A program made the position numbers and the translations under genes. Source: Phaeodactylum tricornutum CCAP 1055/1 (taxonomy: Eukaryota > Bacillariophyta > Bacillariophyceae > Surirellales > Neidiaceae). From it: a stretch of 64,000 nucleotides of DNA. The notes beneath the pieces were generated by a model. It was not told where the DNA came from and ran no database searches. It saw only the letters and a program-made list of their open reading frames with translations. The stretch covers positions 1,283,766-1,347,765 of the forward strand of contig NC_011670.1 in NCBI RefSeq assembly GCF_000150955.2, written 5' to 3'. Each line of letters opens with the position of its first letter. Position 1 is the first letter of the stretch. Below are positions 43,548-54,096 of the stretch, in pieces.

Positions 43548-44063
43548 GGTTATGTTGTCTCCTGGATCACTATGTAGTGGCAAGGGTGCTTTTTCTTTCT
43601 GTCCAAATGACACGGCGAAAGTGTTAGGATAAGTCGACTATGTCGCATCAAAACCCCATACAAAAAAGGTAGTTGCTTCATGCATACCAATATCTGAAAA
43701 GCGCGTCGGGATCACGCCGCTCATCCTATCTGCCTCACAGAAACTTAGAGAGCGAAGCCACAAAGTAGTGGATGCGCCGCGCCATTGCTAACTGTAAATA
43801 CCAAGTGCAAGAGAAAGAATTACAGCAAGCTGCCAATGCTAGCTTGCAAACATTAGGACCCGGAGCTGTGATTACATTTTCAGTGACGCATGGAGATCTC
43901 AACACAACACTTTCCACATCCAGACAAACCTGGGCTTGAAATATAACTGTAAATACGCCGATGCAAAACTCGTTGAATTGTTAGCTACAAGCCCTCGCAA
44001 CCAGTGCACTGGAGGCAATCAAACCAGAAAGCGCACCATCTCGTTTGTTCTGTACCAACCAAC
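43548..44063. promoter_or_regulatory. Divergent promoter region with two TTACAGTTA elements, TYW2 / GST-Grx
   Basis: A 516-nt gap between outward-facing genes. TTACAGTTA in reverse orientation occurs at 43789-43797 and 43944-43952, and a third copy lies just inside the next coding region (44085-44093). This is the densest cluster of the element in the window. Confidence 0.5.
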
Positions 44064-45416
44064 ATGATTCGAGGCAGCTCAATTTTACAGTTAGTTGCCT
44101 TATATAGTTGTTTGCGCTCTACGCATGGCTTTGTCCCATTGGCCGGCATTGGAAAAAGCACGTTTCGAAAGATCCCTTTGCATTCCGTTCCGGATCCGCT
44201 GGATACACTCACGTCCGGTCTTGCCAGTATCGCTCGATTCCCTGGAGGTGTAACAGTCCTTGAAAACGCCTATGCGATACCAGTGAACCGAAAACCCAAA
44301 CTCAGGCAATTATTTGATATTGAAAACTCGCCTGCATGTCGAAAAGTTCGCGAAAAGATAACCGAATTAGATTTGACGGTCGAACTTGTCGTTCCAGCAG
44401 CACCCAATTCTCGTGTGTTCACCGACAAATCGTACGAGTTCTACTTGCCCGAAGGCACAGAAATTCCCCGAATGGTTTTAATTGAGCCCGGCGAAGAAGA
44501 AATCCTACTGTCAGGATACGAAGAAATTGTTTCCTATTTTGAAGACAAATATGAGCTACCTGTGACGACAGTCGAAGATACCAAAGAACAGGCAATCTAC
44601 ATCGTTCGCGAAATTGGTGGATACATATCCACGTTACTTCGCGTTGGCCGGGGCATGCGAGTAACCCCCGCCGCGATCAACGCACCACGTCCTTCCAAAG
44701 CCCTCGTGCTATACTCGTACGAAGGGAATCAATTTTGTCGCCTCGTCCGCGAAGTCTTGACGGAACTTGACCTACCCTACGAACTCCGATCAGCTGGTAA
44801 GCAATCACCACGGCGGGATGAGCTGGCCGAGTTGACGGGAGGATCATCCCAATGCCCATATTTGCTGGATCCCAATACAAATCAGGCGCTCGCGGAAAGT
44901 TCGGACATAGCTCAGTATCTGTACAAAACATACGCCAATTGGACACCCCCGGATGAAGTTTTGCAGTGGGCGTCGAAGTTTGTGTTGCCCTTGGCGAAAC
45001 CTCTGTTCCAAATACTGGCACCTATTCAGGCCGGATCGAATCGGGACGACGTGACTGCGTACGAAAAGGAACTTTCTACGGCGAAAGCGGAAATTGAACG
45101 CGCTGTGAACGAAAGCCCTGTCGTAATTTATACGTACAAATTATCACCATTTTCTACGGAAGCAAAAGCATTGTTGGATCGTTTGGATATCGAATACATC
45201 GAGATAAGTCTGGGGTTGGAATGGATTCCAGGTTTAATGGTTGAAGGCGGTGCTCAAACGCGAGCTGCACTGCTGAATATGACCTCCCAATCTAGCTTGC
45301 CGCAAATCTTCATTGGGGGCGAATCAATCGGAGGATTGTTCAGTGGAACTCCGGGGTTGTTACCGGGTTTGGAACAGGGCGTCATTTTGGAAAAGGTCAA
45401 ATCAGCAACTGCCTAG
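44064..45416 (+). CDS. Plastid-targeted protein with two GST-N domains and a glutaredoxin-like domain
   Basis: One exon, 450 aa, from the ATG at 44064. The N-terminus MIRGSSILQLVALYS...RSTHGFVPLAG is a signal peptide with Phe at the cleavage site. Domain 1 is a thioredoxin-fold GST N-terminal domain (SPACRKVREKI, PRMVLIEPG). Domain 2 is similar (EGNQFCRLVREVL, CPYLLDPNT, ESSDIAQYLYKTY). The third is glutaredoxin-like (IYTYKLSPFSTEAKALLDRL, then SLPQIFIGGESIGG), with the usual CPYC replaced by SPFS, so it has no active-site Cys. Plants have related plastid proteins with tandem GST-N domains. A redox or glutathione-binding function is likely for domains 1 and 2, each with one Cys. The third is probably a binding scaffold. 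Confidence 0.85.
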   Translation: MIRGSSILQLVALYSCLRSTHGFVPLAGIGKSTFRKIPLHSVPDPLDTLTSGLASIARFPGGVTVLENAYAIPVNRKPKLRQLFDIENSPACRKVREKITELDLTVELVVPAAPNSRVFTDKSYEFYLPEGTEIPRMVLIEPGEEEILLSGYEEIVSYFEDKYELPVTTVEDTKEQAIYIVREIGGYISTLLRVGRGMRVTPAAINAPRPSKALVLYSYEGNQFCRLVREVLTELDLPYELRSAGKQSPRRDELAELTGGSSQCPYLLDPNTNQALAESSDIAQYLYKTYANWTPPDEVLQWASKFVLPLAKPLFQILAPIQAGSNRDDVTAYEKELSTAKAEIERAVNESPVVIYTYKLSPFSTEAKALLDRLDIEYIEISLGLEWIPGLMVEGGAQTRAALLNMTSQSSLPQIFIGGESIGGLFSGTPGLLPGLEQGVILEKVKSATA

Positions 45417-45560
45417 CTACCCCCCATCACTGGGGAACTCGAGTCGACAACAGCGACTCCGTTGTCGCCCACACCTTGTGTAGAGAATTCAAAGATATCT
45501 AAATATAAAGACCACCGCTATTACTGTTAAGTGATTCCATTGGGAAGTCTTGACTCTACC

Positions 45561-46073
45561 TCAACGTTTGCCAATTGTGTCTCCGTGACCAACTAAGACG
45601 TGGTTTGTACGTCGCCAGTACTGTTGTATTGTCTGTTTCCTCCGTCGCACCCTTGCGTGGCTGCCGAATCCGGCATCTGGTCGTAGCGTGATTTCACTTG
45701 CTGACATCATCAAAAACCCTTGAAGACGAGTCATGACTGGATAAGTTGGCGGATACGTCAAGTTGAACTTGTACCGATCTTGCCCGCGTTGGCTTCGTGT
45801 TGGGAACGTGTATGTCGGTCGGCAACCGGACTTGACGTCGGCGTGTAGCATGTCGGCGAAAGACGAGAATCGGCAACTCGAAGAGCGTTTTCTCGGTATC
45901 GATCCCCTTGCTGCGGTAACAGCGAACATTCGCCTTGTTTCGAATCTTGCTGAGCAGCCCGCGAGAAGCTCTCCGCAACCCTTCTCCATACTTATCTCAA
46001 GCAGTAGTGTACCAAAGAGAACTCTTGAAGAAATTCGTATCGACGTATCTTTATAGTATCTACGACTCTTCAT
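45561..46073 (-). CDS. Small protein of unknown function
   Basis: An open frame of 170 aa from the ATG at 46073. It covers nearly all of the otherwise empty 690-nt gap between two plus-strand genes. The last 80 residues look protein-like: YKFNLTYPPTYPVMTRLQGF, then SEITLRPDAGFGSHARVRRRKQTI and WRRTNHVLVGHGDTIGKR, rich in aromatic and basic residues. This would suit a small RNA- or ribosome-associated (possibly mitochondrial) protein, but I recognise no family. Its ATG lies only 32 nt from the ATG of the divergent PhyH gene, which is tight for two promoters and lowers confidence. An overlapping frame on the plus strand (45763-46056) looks less coding-like. Confidence 0.45.
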   Translation of the reverse strand: MKSRRYYKDTSIRISSRVLFGTLLLEISMEKGCGELLAGCSARFETRRMFAVTAARGSIPRKRSSSCRFSSFADMLHADVKSGCRPTYTFPTRSQRGQDRYKFNLTYPPTYPVMTRLQGFLMMSASEITLRPDAGFGSHARVRRRKQTIQQYWRRTNHVLVGHGDTIGKR

Positions 46074-46105
46074 TGTCTTAACCGAAGCCTGCATCCTTTT
46101 CCAAC

Positions 46106-47335
46106 ATGTGGTGCAAGAAATCGCATTCCTTCCTGCTAAGTTCGATGCTCTTGCTGGGCTCGACTCACTCCTTTTCGGTATCGCCCAATAATCCATTGTC
46201 GACATCTTGTGGCTCGGCATTGCACCAGTCGTCCAATACGGTAGAAGCCGAACAAGTCCAGGCGAAATCAACTAGTAGTTCGAAAACGACATCTCCCTCT
46301 GCTCCAACAAAGAAGAAAGAAAAAGTCGTCAGGGAACCTGCGATGTGGGAATATAACTTTGGTCTACAGGACCCCGATCTCCCACTACCTCACGGAATTA
46401 CTAAGGATGTGACCCCTCCGGAAAGCTATCACATCACGGATGAACAGATCCGAACGTTGGAGCGAGATGGAGTTGTTTTGATCAAAGGTGTTTTTGACGA
46501 AGAATGGGTCGACTACTTACGAAAGGCAACTGCTTACCAGGTTGATAATCCCCATTTCTGGGCCTTTGCGGGTACAGCATCCAAGCTGTACGACTACATT
46601 CAACGCAATGTATGGCAGACCAACGGTGCTTTTGCGCGATTCTACTATCATTCTGCTATGGGCGACGTGCTTCGGCAGTGTGGGCGCACAGATGAAATCC
46701 GCGTTTCAACTGACTTGCTTATGGTAAATCCCAATAAGGGTTTCAAATGGCATCAAGATAACCAGAATGGACCTATCACACCTCAAGATGGAATCCGTTT
46801 CTGGATCACCATGGACGAAACGCCCAAGGATTACGGTGCTCCGGTGTACCTTAAGGGATCACACCGCAACACGGCCGTTGATCCACAAGCCGTCTTTGTC
46901 GACATTCAACAAGAAGGACTAGAGGATTATCGAGAACAACTCCTGGAATTCCGCACACAACCTGGAGATATGCTAGTCTGGCATCCCAAGACCATTCACA
47001 AGATTGATGGACCTGCGGACGGCATCTGGACATCCTATCGACGAGTGCTCGGGGGAACGGCTGCAAAAGCGGGTACCAAGTACACAGACAAGCGAGGTAC
47101 GGGTGGGGTACTTTCGGATTTGGGTCGTCATGGAATGGAGGATGGTGATGATCTGAAGTCGCCTTTCTTTCCGGTCGTCTATCCCCAATCGGATGCACAC
47201 GAGCGTGCCGAACGGGATGCCGGCCGAGTGGGACGGTCCGCCCTGGACATTGTCACCAAGATCGGAGGTATGGCTACGACAGCATCCGGGCAAAGATTCA
47301 AGTCCTTTTTCAAAGTCTTAGACAGTCGATCATGA
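46106..47335 (+). CDS. Phytanoyl-CoA dioxygenase (PhyH) family, probably plastid-targeted
   Basis: One exon, 409 aa, ATG start. The N-terminus MWCKKSHSFLLSSMLLLGSTHSFSVSP is a signal peptide with Phe at the likely cleavage site. It is followed by a Ser/Thr/Lys-rich transit-like region. The Fe(II)/2-oxoglutarate dioxygenase core begins after about residue 100. WHQDNQNGP gives the H-x-D pair (H216, D218). The distal iron His is H293 or H298 in WHPKTIHKIDG, and an Arg about 14 residues later (SYRRV) is the candidate 2-oxoglutarate ligand. PhyH-family enzymes hydroxylate varied small molecules, so the substrate is open. The last 80 residues (KRGTGGVLSDLG and after) are family-atypical. Confidence 0.85.
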   Translation: MWCKKSHSFLLSSMLLLGSTHSFSVSPNNPLSTSCGSALHQSSNTVEAEQVQAKSTSSSKTTSPSAPTKKKEKVVREPAMWEYNFGLQDPDLPLPHGITKDVTPPESYHITDEQIRTLERDGVVLIKGVFDEEWVDYLRKATAYQVDNPHFWAFAGTASKLYDYIQRNVWQTNGAFARFYYHSAMGDVLRQCGRTDEIRVSTDLLMVNPNKGFKWHQDNQNGPITPQDGIRFWITMDETPKDYGAPVYLKGSHRNTAVDPQAVFVDIQQEGLEDYREQLLEFRTQPGDMLVWHPKTIHKIDGPADGIWTSYRRVLGGTAAKAGTKYTDKRGTGGVLSDLGRHGMEDGDDLKSPFFPVVYPQSDAHERAERDAGRVGRSALDIVTKIGGMATTASGQRFKSFFKVLDSRS

Positions 47336-47629
47336 GGGACGGGCATGTCCTAAGAGCACATTTCCAAGTTCCAAAGAGCATCGATCTGACAAACGCACGG
47401 CATCAACAAGAATATACTCCACTACAGAGGTAGCGAAAATGACCGGATCGAATCGGCAAATCCTTTAGACTCTTATACCTTAACAGGCGGACCATGCGAA
47501 ACTTGCGCTTCTTTTAAATATTCACTACATTAGTCCCAGTTGCATACTACTTGGATATTGCAAATACATAGTGGCTTGATCCGTAAAGGGACAGTTTTTG
47601 ATTTGATTGAGATAAATCGATACAATTTA
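47336..47629. other. Convergent intergenic, PhyH to ARF-GEF
   Basis: A 294-nt AT-rich gap between two 3' ends. No gene or hairpin was recognised. Confidence 0.4.
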
Positions 47630-50600
47630 TTATGATTCATGCAAAGCTTGCTGTCGCCATTCCACAACGGCACTTTCAGGAATCCCCATTCGACCAACAG
47701 ATTCCCAGGTTATAAACGAAATGTCCTCTGAAGCTTTGGAGTAGCCTTCCGACAGCAAGACCCCGGCGGCAATAAGTACTGATATGGCATTCTGAAGATG
47801 TTCGTTAACAAGTTGATTCATTGTAGCTTTCAGATTCACCGGTAACGAAGGTTGACCTTCGTTGCTGTCCAGCGAAGGGCTGTCTTCGCGCAGCAGTTCT
47901 TCGAGAACAGATAACACCGACTTCCAAATGGATGAAAGGTTTCCGTCGGAAATCGCCGACATACCCGTGTTGAGATGGTGTCGCAAGGGCTTGAAGATAA
48001 GACTGATGCACAGCTCAAACTCAATCATCAACGCGTCTGAATTCTCAATCGAATCATCACCCATTTGAAGGCGTAAGATGCAGCGCCCTGCCAGTGGGAC
48101 GCATATTTCACTGAGGACACCAGCAACGTGTGCTACTGGTATTGCAGTCTTTCGCTTTTCCAAAAATAAATCAGTCAGCATTGACAATGAATGTTGTCGA
48201 ACATTCTAAAATGAAAGAAAACAGGTTTAGTCAAGCACTAAAACAAAACATAGAGGGAAAGCTGAACGCACCGTATCGGAAGACAGCTCAGCCGCTTCCG
48301 CCATCACTGCAACGGTCTCTCGCCAGCATCCGGACCAGAACAAAGCAGCGTTTTCGTCGGAAAATGATTCCGTTTGCAACGAATTTATTTTTTTCTCGTG
48401 CAGCGTGTGAAGCAAATCCAAAGATGCGATACTCAGCTGTGGATAGGCGCGGTTTTGACCTGCTTCTACCAATGCTTTAAGAGCATCCACAATAGAGCAA
48501 GGGACACGTTTATCCAAGTCTTCTGTGTTAAGTATCAGATGCGCTGTTCGATATCCTTGGTATGCTGGATCGTTTTCAGGAAGAGGCGCCGACACCTGAC
48601 TGCCGTGCGAGATGACAGGCTTTGACATACCGCCACATTTTGCGCACCACTTTAAAAGCGACATCAAACCTTCCCAGCCATCGGCGTTGAGTGAATGAAG
48701 GCCATCAACCGAAGATGCGGTTCTCCACAATCCTTCACCAATGTGCTTGTCGAGCACACGCAAAGGCGACGACGCTCGTTGTTCATCGCTTATAGGAAGC
48801 AAGTATTTCCATGCAGACAAAATTTCGTTGGAAAGCTCGTCGCGCTGCACAGCGCAGATACTGATGCGAAGCAATCCCGTGACTCGCTTCTCGAGACCTG
48901 GATCTGGTTGGGGAACTGCGGTACTAGCACCTTCGACTGGATTGACAAGAATACTCGTCAAAGAGCTCAGGTAATGGTCTTGCAGAACATCTTTCCAAAG
49001 CATCTTCAACCTGTCTCTATTCTTCAAAGCAATTTCGCATATGAGAACTTCAGCAAACGCTTCGGAAGCCGGGGAAATCGGAAGATACCCACTAGTCGGC
49101 AAGAAAACCGGGGTTGCGATGGAATCACTACTAGAGCTGCGTTCGAGACCTCCGCTTGGGGGAGGAAGCGGTGGAGCTTCAGCAAGTCTCGTCGACCGAC
49201 TCATGCCTGCGATGAGCTCCGCCAACGCTTGCAAGAGGACACGAATTCCCGCGTCGTTGAGAAATCGACTGTCCGAAACAAGTGCCTTAAAGTTGCATGC
49301 ATTTGTCAGTCGGCCACGGACGCGAGCGCGTGGAGACACGAGATGCCGCCTGGCTTCGTCCATTCGTTCCAGGCCAGTGACTGGTAAGTCCAATTGACGA
49401 CTCATGCCTAGGCTTTCCCTAATCAAAAGGTTTTCAAACTCGGCGCCTGGACTGAGCCCTTCCATTTCGCTCGATAAATCATCACACTCTTCCACAGATT
49501 GTGGCTCCTCTTCGTCGTCACTAGGTGCATAATCGTCCCACACGACAAGGTCTTCTTTGCCGTGAACCGAGCTTACGGGTGCTCTTCGACTTGGGCTATC
49601 CAGTTGTGCAGATCTTTCGTCATCGTTTTCCGTGTCCGCTCCAAAGAGCGCTCGCCCGAAAGCACCGAACACGGAACTGCTCATAGTTGACTTTTTTTCC
49701 TTACGAGGGCGATTGAAGAAATCCATATCACCCTTAACGAGACAATTGTCCAATCTCGACGAGCGCTCTCGTCGAGGATGTCCGGATCCGATTCGTGGAG
49801 TAGACTTGACTTGGCAGAAGGTCCACCGTACGCAAGAAGCTTCAAGTCGCGCATTTCGAAAAGGATGGACCAGAGTCGCTTCCATCCGTCTCCGTTCAGG
49901 TCCTCGCCAGCGTCCAGCGCCGTACGAATCGCAGCAACAACGGCACTCTGTGCTTCGACCGAGTTGGTCAGCGACCAGGTGCGTTCCACAGCATCTACCG
50001 AGTAATCCCCAATTAGACCGGTATAGTCACAGATCCAAGAAAAAATCTTACGGAAGATATCGATACGACCCAACTTCCGGACTCCGTGCAGCATTTCTAA
50101 CGCCATGTCCATTCCGAGACGAGCACCTTGTACCCCAAGCATGCCGTTTTGTGCCGGATCGCTTGGCGACAGGGGTTCATCGTCTGCTACACGAGGCATC
50201 CCCCAGAAAGCTCCAATGGACGACATGATTGGCTTCCACACGTGTTCCAGAACTAGTTCGGTCAGGTCTTCGGCATCGTGCAAGGAGGGCAGAAACTCAT
50301 CTTCGGCTTCTTCGGTGGAGCCACGGAGGACATCTTTCCACCGTTCTACAGTCATGGCGCCGTCCGCTCCTTCCCCTTCCGTACGAATTTCTTCATCATT
50401 GATGCTGTGGTAAATTCCTTCCAGAAATTCGCTCGGAAATTCCTTTCCCTTTTCGGTAATGTCACGTCCGTAGTCCGTGTTGTTCTTGACAAAGTCAGCG
50501 GCACTCATTTTGCGGTCTTCCCGGATATTGGTGTTGTGTCGATCGGTATTCAGCATGATGATGCTGAAAGAAAGTAGATAGGCCGCGTCACTTGCCCGCT

Positions 50601-53034
50601 TAGGGTCTTCCGAGAACAACTGGAGACGGCCGTCGGCTGATTCTTCGCAGACCTGTCCACACGAATCGGAAAAGGCTTGTAGAATGCGATCAATTTGTTG
50701 AGCCTCCCCCGGCAAACGAAACGCCGCCAAGAACATGCGCAGCCCGTCCAACAAGGACTGTCCTTCGAATCGAAACAGTCCACAATAACTCTGTAGGACA
50801 TCCTTATGAAACCAGTCGCGTTCCCAGGACAGTGGCGACTTGCCGGCAATGGGAGCCTTACCGGCTTCGCCTAAATACGCGCCGACCGCTTTCTTGTCCA
50901 GACCGACCACAATGCCGTTGCGCAAAAAGGTAGCGACACTCATGGGAGTAACGGGGTCGGCCACCAGCCCGGCATCGAGCAAAAATTCGATGCCCCGGGA
51001 GGCCTTGTGGTTAAAGATGCGCGCCGCCTTGCGCATGAGACGCTTTTTCGTTTTCACGTCTCGGAGCACGTGCGTGCAGGAGGGTGACACCGATAATTCG
51101 GCAACGTTTGTGTTGGGGATCGTCTCGGACAAGGCCTCCTCGAAACTGTCTTTCAGTTGTCGACTCATTATGGACCGTTTGCGCCGTGATCGTTCCAGCA
51201 GGGTTTCGGCCGAGGCCTTGTCGTCGCGGAACAAGCATTTCATTCCTCCCATGAGAGCTTGTGCGCACAGTTCCTTGAGATGGGGCGGAACCGGTCGCCA
51301 TACGTGATCGACTTGTACCATGGGAGACGATACGGCCGTATCGGGAGGTGTCGCCGTATCGGAAGTATCCGAATGCACCGAATCCTCACAAGTGGGGGGC
51401 CGCGCCAAAAAGCTGGTGGACGGGGTTAGGACGAGCGTCTCCCCGTCCGGATCCACGGCCCCGCCACAACAACGACAGAGTTCCACCATGAGCCCGACGG
51501 CCACGTCGGAGCGACGTAAATGACAATCGTAGTAGGCAAACATTGTCTCCAGCGCTCCGCCGTCTCCGTCGGCAATAGAGCGGACGTGATCGTGGAGACA
51601 GAGAACGTCCACGAGCGATTCGAGAATAATTTCCACTTCGGCGTCAAAGGTCAAGTTGGCGTTGAAGGACAAGGAATTAGTGGGTGGGTGGCGTTTGCGC
51701 AAGAGCACGAGAGCCCGGGTGTAAAAGCCGGTCCAGATGGTTTCAAACTGCGCAATTAACACGGTGCGTAGTGGGAGGGTGTTCCAAAGCGTCGTGAGGG
51801 TGGCACAAATTTCCGACAAGACTTCGAGGGATACGAATCCGGGAGAGATATTGGTGTGGGCATCGTGGTAAGCCCAAATGGCCTGACCAGTCATGAGCAA
51901 GGACAAACACAAATCGTCCTGAATGATACTGATTAGGCTTTGGTAGTGTTCGTCGTCGTCTTCCTCGTCGTCCATATCGTAACTGGTAGCGATTGAGGCT
52001 TCGGCCCATCCGGTTTGGAGGGCTGTGCGTACCGCTCGCAAGCAGAGTACCCGGGTGGCGTCGTAAAGACGCTGATCTTCCCGAGTAGATTCGTCCAATC
52101 CATCCCCACCGACCAGGGGCGTGTGCAGGAGCGGATGCGTCCAGAACTCCAAAACGGCTTGACATCGTCCCAGCCACACTTTTCGATTGGGCGTGGCGGT
52201 TGCTTCGTTCGGTGGCGAGCCGGGCCGAAAGACGTGTTGGGTCATTTGGAGGAGTATATCTTCCAAGCGCAGGACCAGTGCCGGGGAATTGGCCAGGGCA
52301 CTGCTGGTGCGCGTGACAAAGACGGCGTGGAAGATTTCCGCTAACGTCTCGGGAGTGATAGCGGCGTGACGAGGGTCCACGGTTTCCGGTAGCCCGAGCG
52401 ACGGGAGTAGCGCGACGACTTGTCCGAGGACTTCGGCGACGGCCATTTCTACGGCTTCGTCCGCCCCGGCATCCGTCTGTTCAAACTGACACGTCAAGAC
52501 GGCCTTGACAATCGAAGCCAACACCGCACTGTGGTTTTGCTGCAGATATTTCAATGGTGGTGGTGGGTGTTGTAGTTGCTGATGTTGATGATCGTAAAGG
52601 ACAAACAAGGATTTGTTGAGCAGCATGCGGTGGAGAGATCGCAAGGCGACGAGTGTGTGGGGACCTGCCGCTCGTGGATCCGTGACGACTTGTAGAAAGG
52701 GACGGACAAAATCGTACGAACGGTCGTCGTTCGTATCGTCCACGGCTGTATCGGACGCATTGGGGTGTACACTAATGCTGGTGTTGGTGTGGGTGTGGGT
52801 AGTCTCACCCACCGGCGTCGTGGGGCTACCGGTAGCGAGCGTGGTGTTCGTCGTAGTCCGCAACTGTGGGAGCCGATCCCGTAGATCCAACAAGTCTTGC
52901 GCTAGCGTTCCGCGTGCCACGTACGGGGGTCCACCCCGTAAGGATGTGAGGACCATTCGGGCTTCCTGACCCACGAGGCGCGCTGCGGGGACGGCGGGAA
53001 CCGTGGCATGCGGTACCGTCGTCGTCGTCGTCAT
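47630..53034 (-). CDS. Large ARF guanine-nucleotide exchange factor with Sec7 domain (GBF1/GNOM type)
   Basis: Three exons, 53034-49739, about 49676-48272 and 48205-47630, roughly 1758 aa. The first intron is set to 62 nt (GTTAAG...CAG) as the only small GT-AG solution found that links the two frames. The second is 66 nt (GTGCGT...TAG). The start is MTTTTT at 53034. Exon 1 contains the N-terminal DCB/HUS-like helices (SYDFVRPFLQVVTDP) and the Sec7 domain (about 690-880) with the glutamic finger FRLPGEAQQID and LLSFSIIMLNTDRHN. Exons 2-3 hold the HDS helical repeats, including NVRQHSLSMLTDLF across the second junction. The protein activates ARF1-class GTPases at the Golgi and drives COPI recruitment. 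GBF1/GNOM is favoured over BIG because of the length and domain order. Confidence 0.9.
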
Positions 53035-53084
53035 GGTTACACGGGGGTGTTCGGTGCGGCAACGAAACAAACAGACAAACGCAC

Positions 53085-53104
53085 GTGTGTGTGTGTGTGT
53101 GTGT
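53085..53104. repeat. (GT)10 microsatellite
   Basis: Ten GT units followed by ATCAGT, about 50 nt upstream of the ARF-GEF ATG. A second tract at 53248 shares the adjoining GTATCAGT context. Confidence 0.95.
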
Positions 53105-53247
53105 ATCAGTTTGTGTCCTTTTTGGCGAGGTCGACGCAGCAACGGAAACGATTGCTGTGGTGGTGGGTAGGTCTCGTCCACCAATTCCGTTGCACCACAA
53201 GTAAGCTTTCTCTGTTTAGCTTTCTCTGTTTTGTTATTTGTGTATCA

Positions 53248-53263
53248 GTGTGTGTGTGTGTGT
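53248..53263. repeat. (GT)8 microsatellite
   Basis: Eight GT units preceded by TTTGTGTATCA, similar to the flank of the tract at 53085, suggesting duplication of the surrounding sequence or coincidental slippage. Confidence 0.95.
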
Positions 53264-54040
53264 ACAACCAGAAGCGTACCTACCCAATTCAACACTCGTC
53301 ACCGCATATGGAAATGGAACAATAGTTAAACAACACGGTCTCGCTCTAGCTAGTTGGTTTTCGTTTGGGTGTTCCGTACGGAACGAGGAAAAAAAGGGGG
53401 GCACGGGGACGGTCGGTCCGGTACCGTGCTTGCCCACCTGACTGTACGAGCTACGGGTAGCTCTCATACTAGGGGAGGGGGGACATCCCCAACACTTTAC
53501 TCTCTCGTGGAGGCCGGACACAACTACCGTGACTGACTGTGAATACGCTACCCCAAACTATGTTGCACTACGCAGGTCTACCTACCGGACACTGAGTCCC
53601 GGGAATCGTCGCGCGATGAGGGTCATTGTGTCCGGAGTGATTGTTTGTCTGTGCACATCGCAAATGTATGTATAGCACCCGTATGGATGTCAGCTTTTTT
53701 CGTGCACGGTTCGAGACGGCGGTGTCGTTGAGCGCGGACTCGCGGTTCGGGCGCGAAGGAGGGTCCGGCGTGTGGCGCGCCGTCTCCATCGACTACTAGG
53801 TAAATGGAACAGTGACGGATACAGGGAGTACGAAATGCTTGCCTACCGCTATTTCTCTAGCTTGGGACAGGGACCCGACTCTTCCCGCCGACACCGGAAA
53901 CGTTTCCGTATTCCGACGGCATTGACCATATACCCTGACCTGTGCTGACATTCGATTGTCTTTCTGTGTCTCGTGTACACTACTAGGATACGTGCCTTTT
54001 CTTCCTTTTCCTTCGTGTGTGTACCGTCGTCGTCGTGCGA

Positions 54041-54060
54041 GTGTGTGTGTGTGTGTGTGT
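54041..54060. repeat. (GT)10 microsatellite in the SMC1 5' region
   Basis: Ten GT units, 36 nt before the SMC1 start codon, probably within its 5' UTR. Confidence 0.95.
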
Positions 54061-54096
54061 TCGTTGCGGCGTTGACCGATACTCGCGTCGTCCACC

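Larger units (their letters stand above)
53035..54096. promoter_or_regulatory. Long divergent promoter region, ARF-GEF / SMC1, with GT microsatellites
   Basis: A 1,062-nt gap between outward-facing genes. It holds three (GT)n tracts (listed separately) and TGACTGTGA at 53536-53544. No open frame looks coding. The right end abuts the SMC1 ATG. Confidence 0.5.

Noticed and set aside
43628-43760. Possible upstream exon for TYW2 (ATG near 43724, donor near 43687)
   Set aside because: The apparent donor and acceptor give a phase that leads to an early stop, so the internal ATG at 43547 was kept.
45763-46056. Plus-strand open frame in the gap before the PhyH gene
   Set aside because: It overlaps the longer minus-strand frame and looks less protein-like; there is no support for both.
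48695-49387. Open frame antisense to the ARF-GEF
   Set aside because: A long frame but without domain similarity, and it lies over a continuous coding exon of the ARF-GEF.
53085-54060. GT tracts considered as part of a repeat array or CRISPR
   Set aside because: They are simple dinucleotide microsatellites without spacer-repeat organisation.
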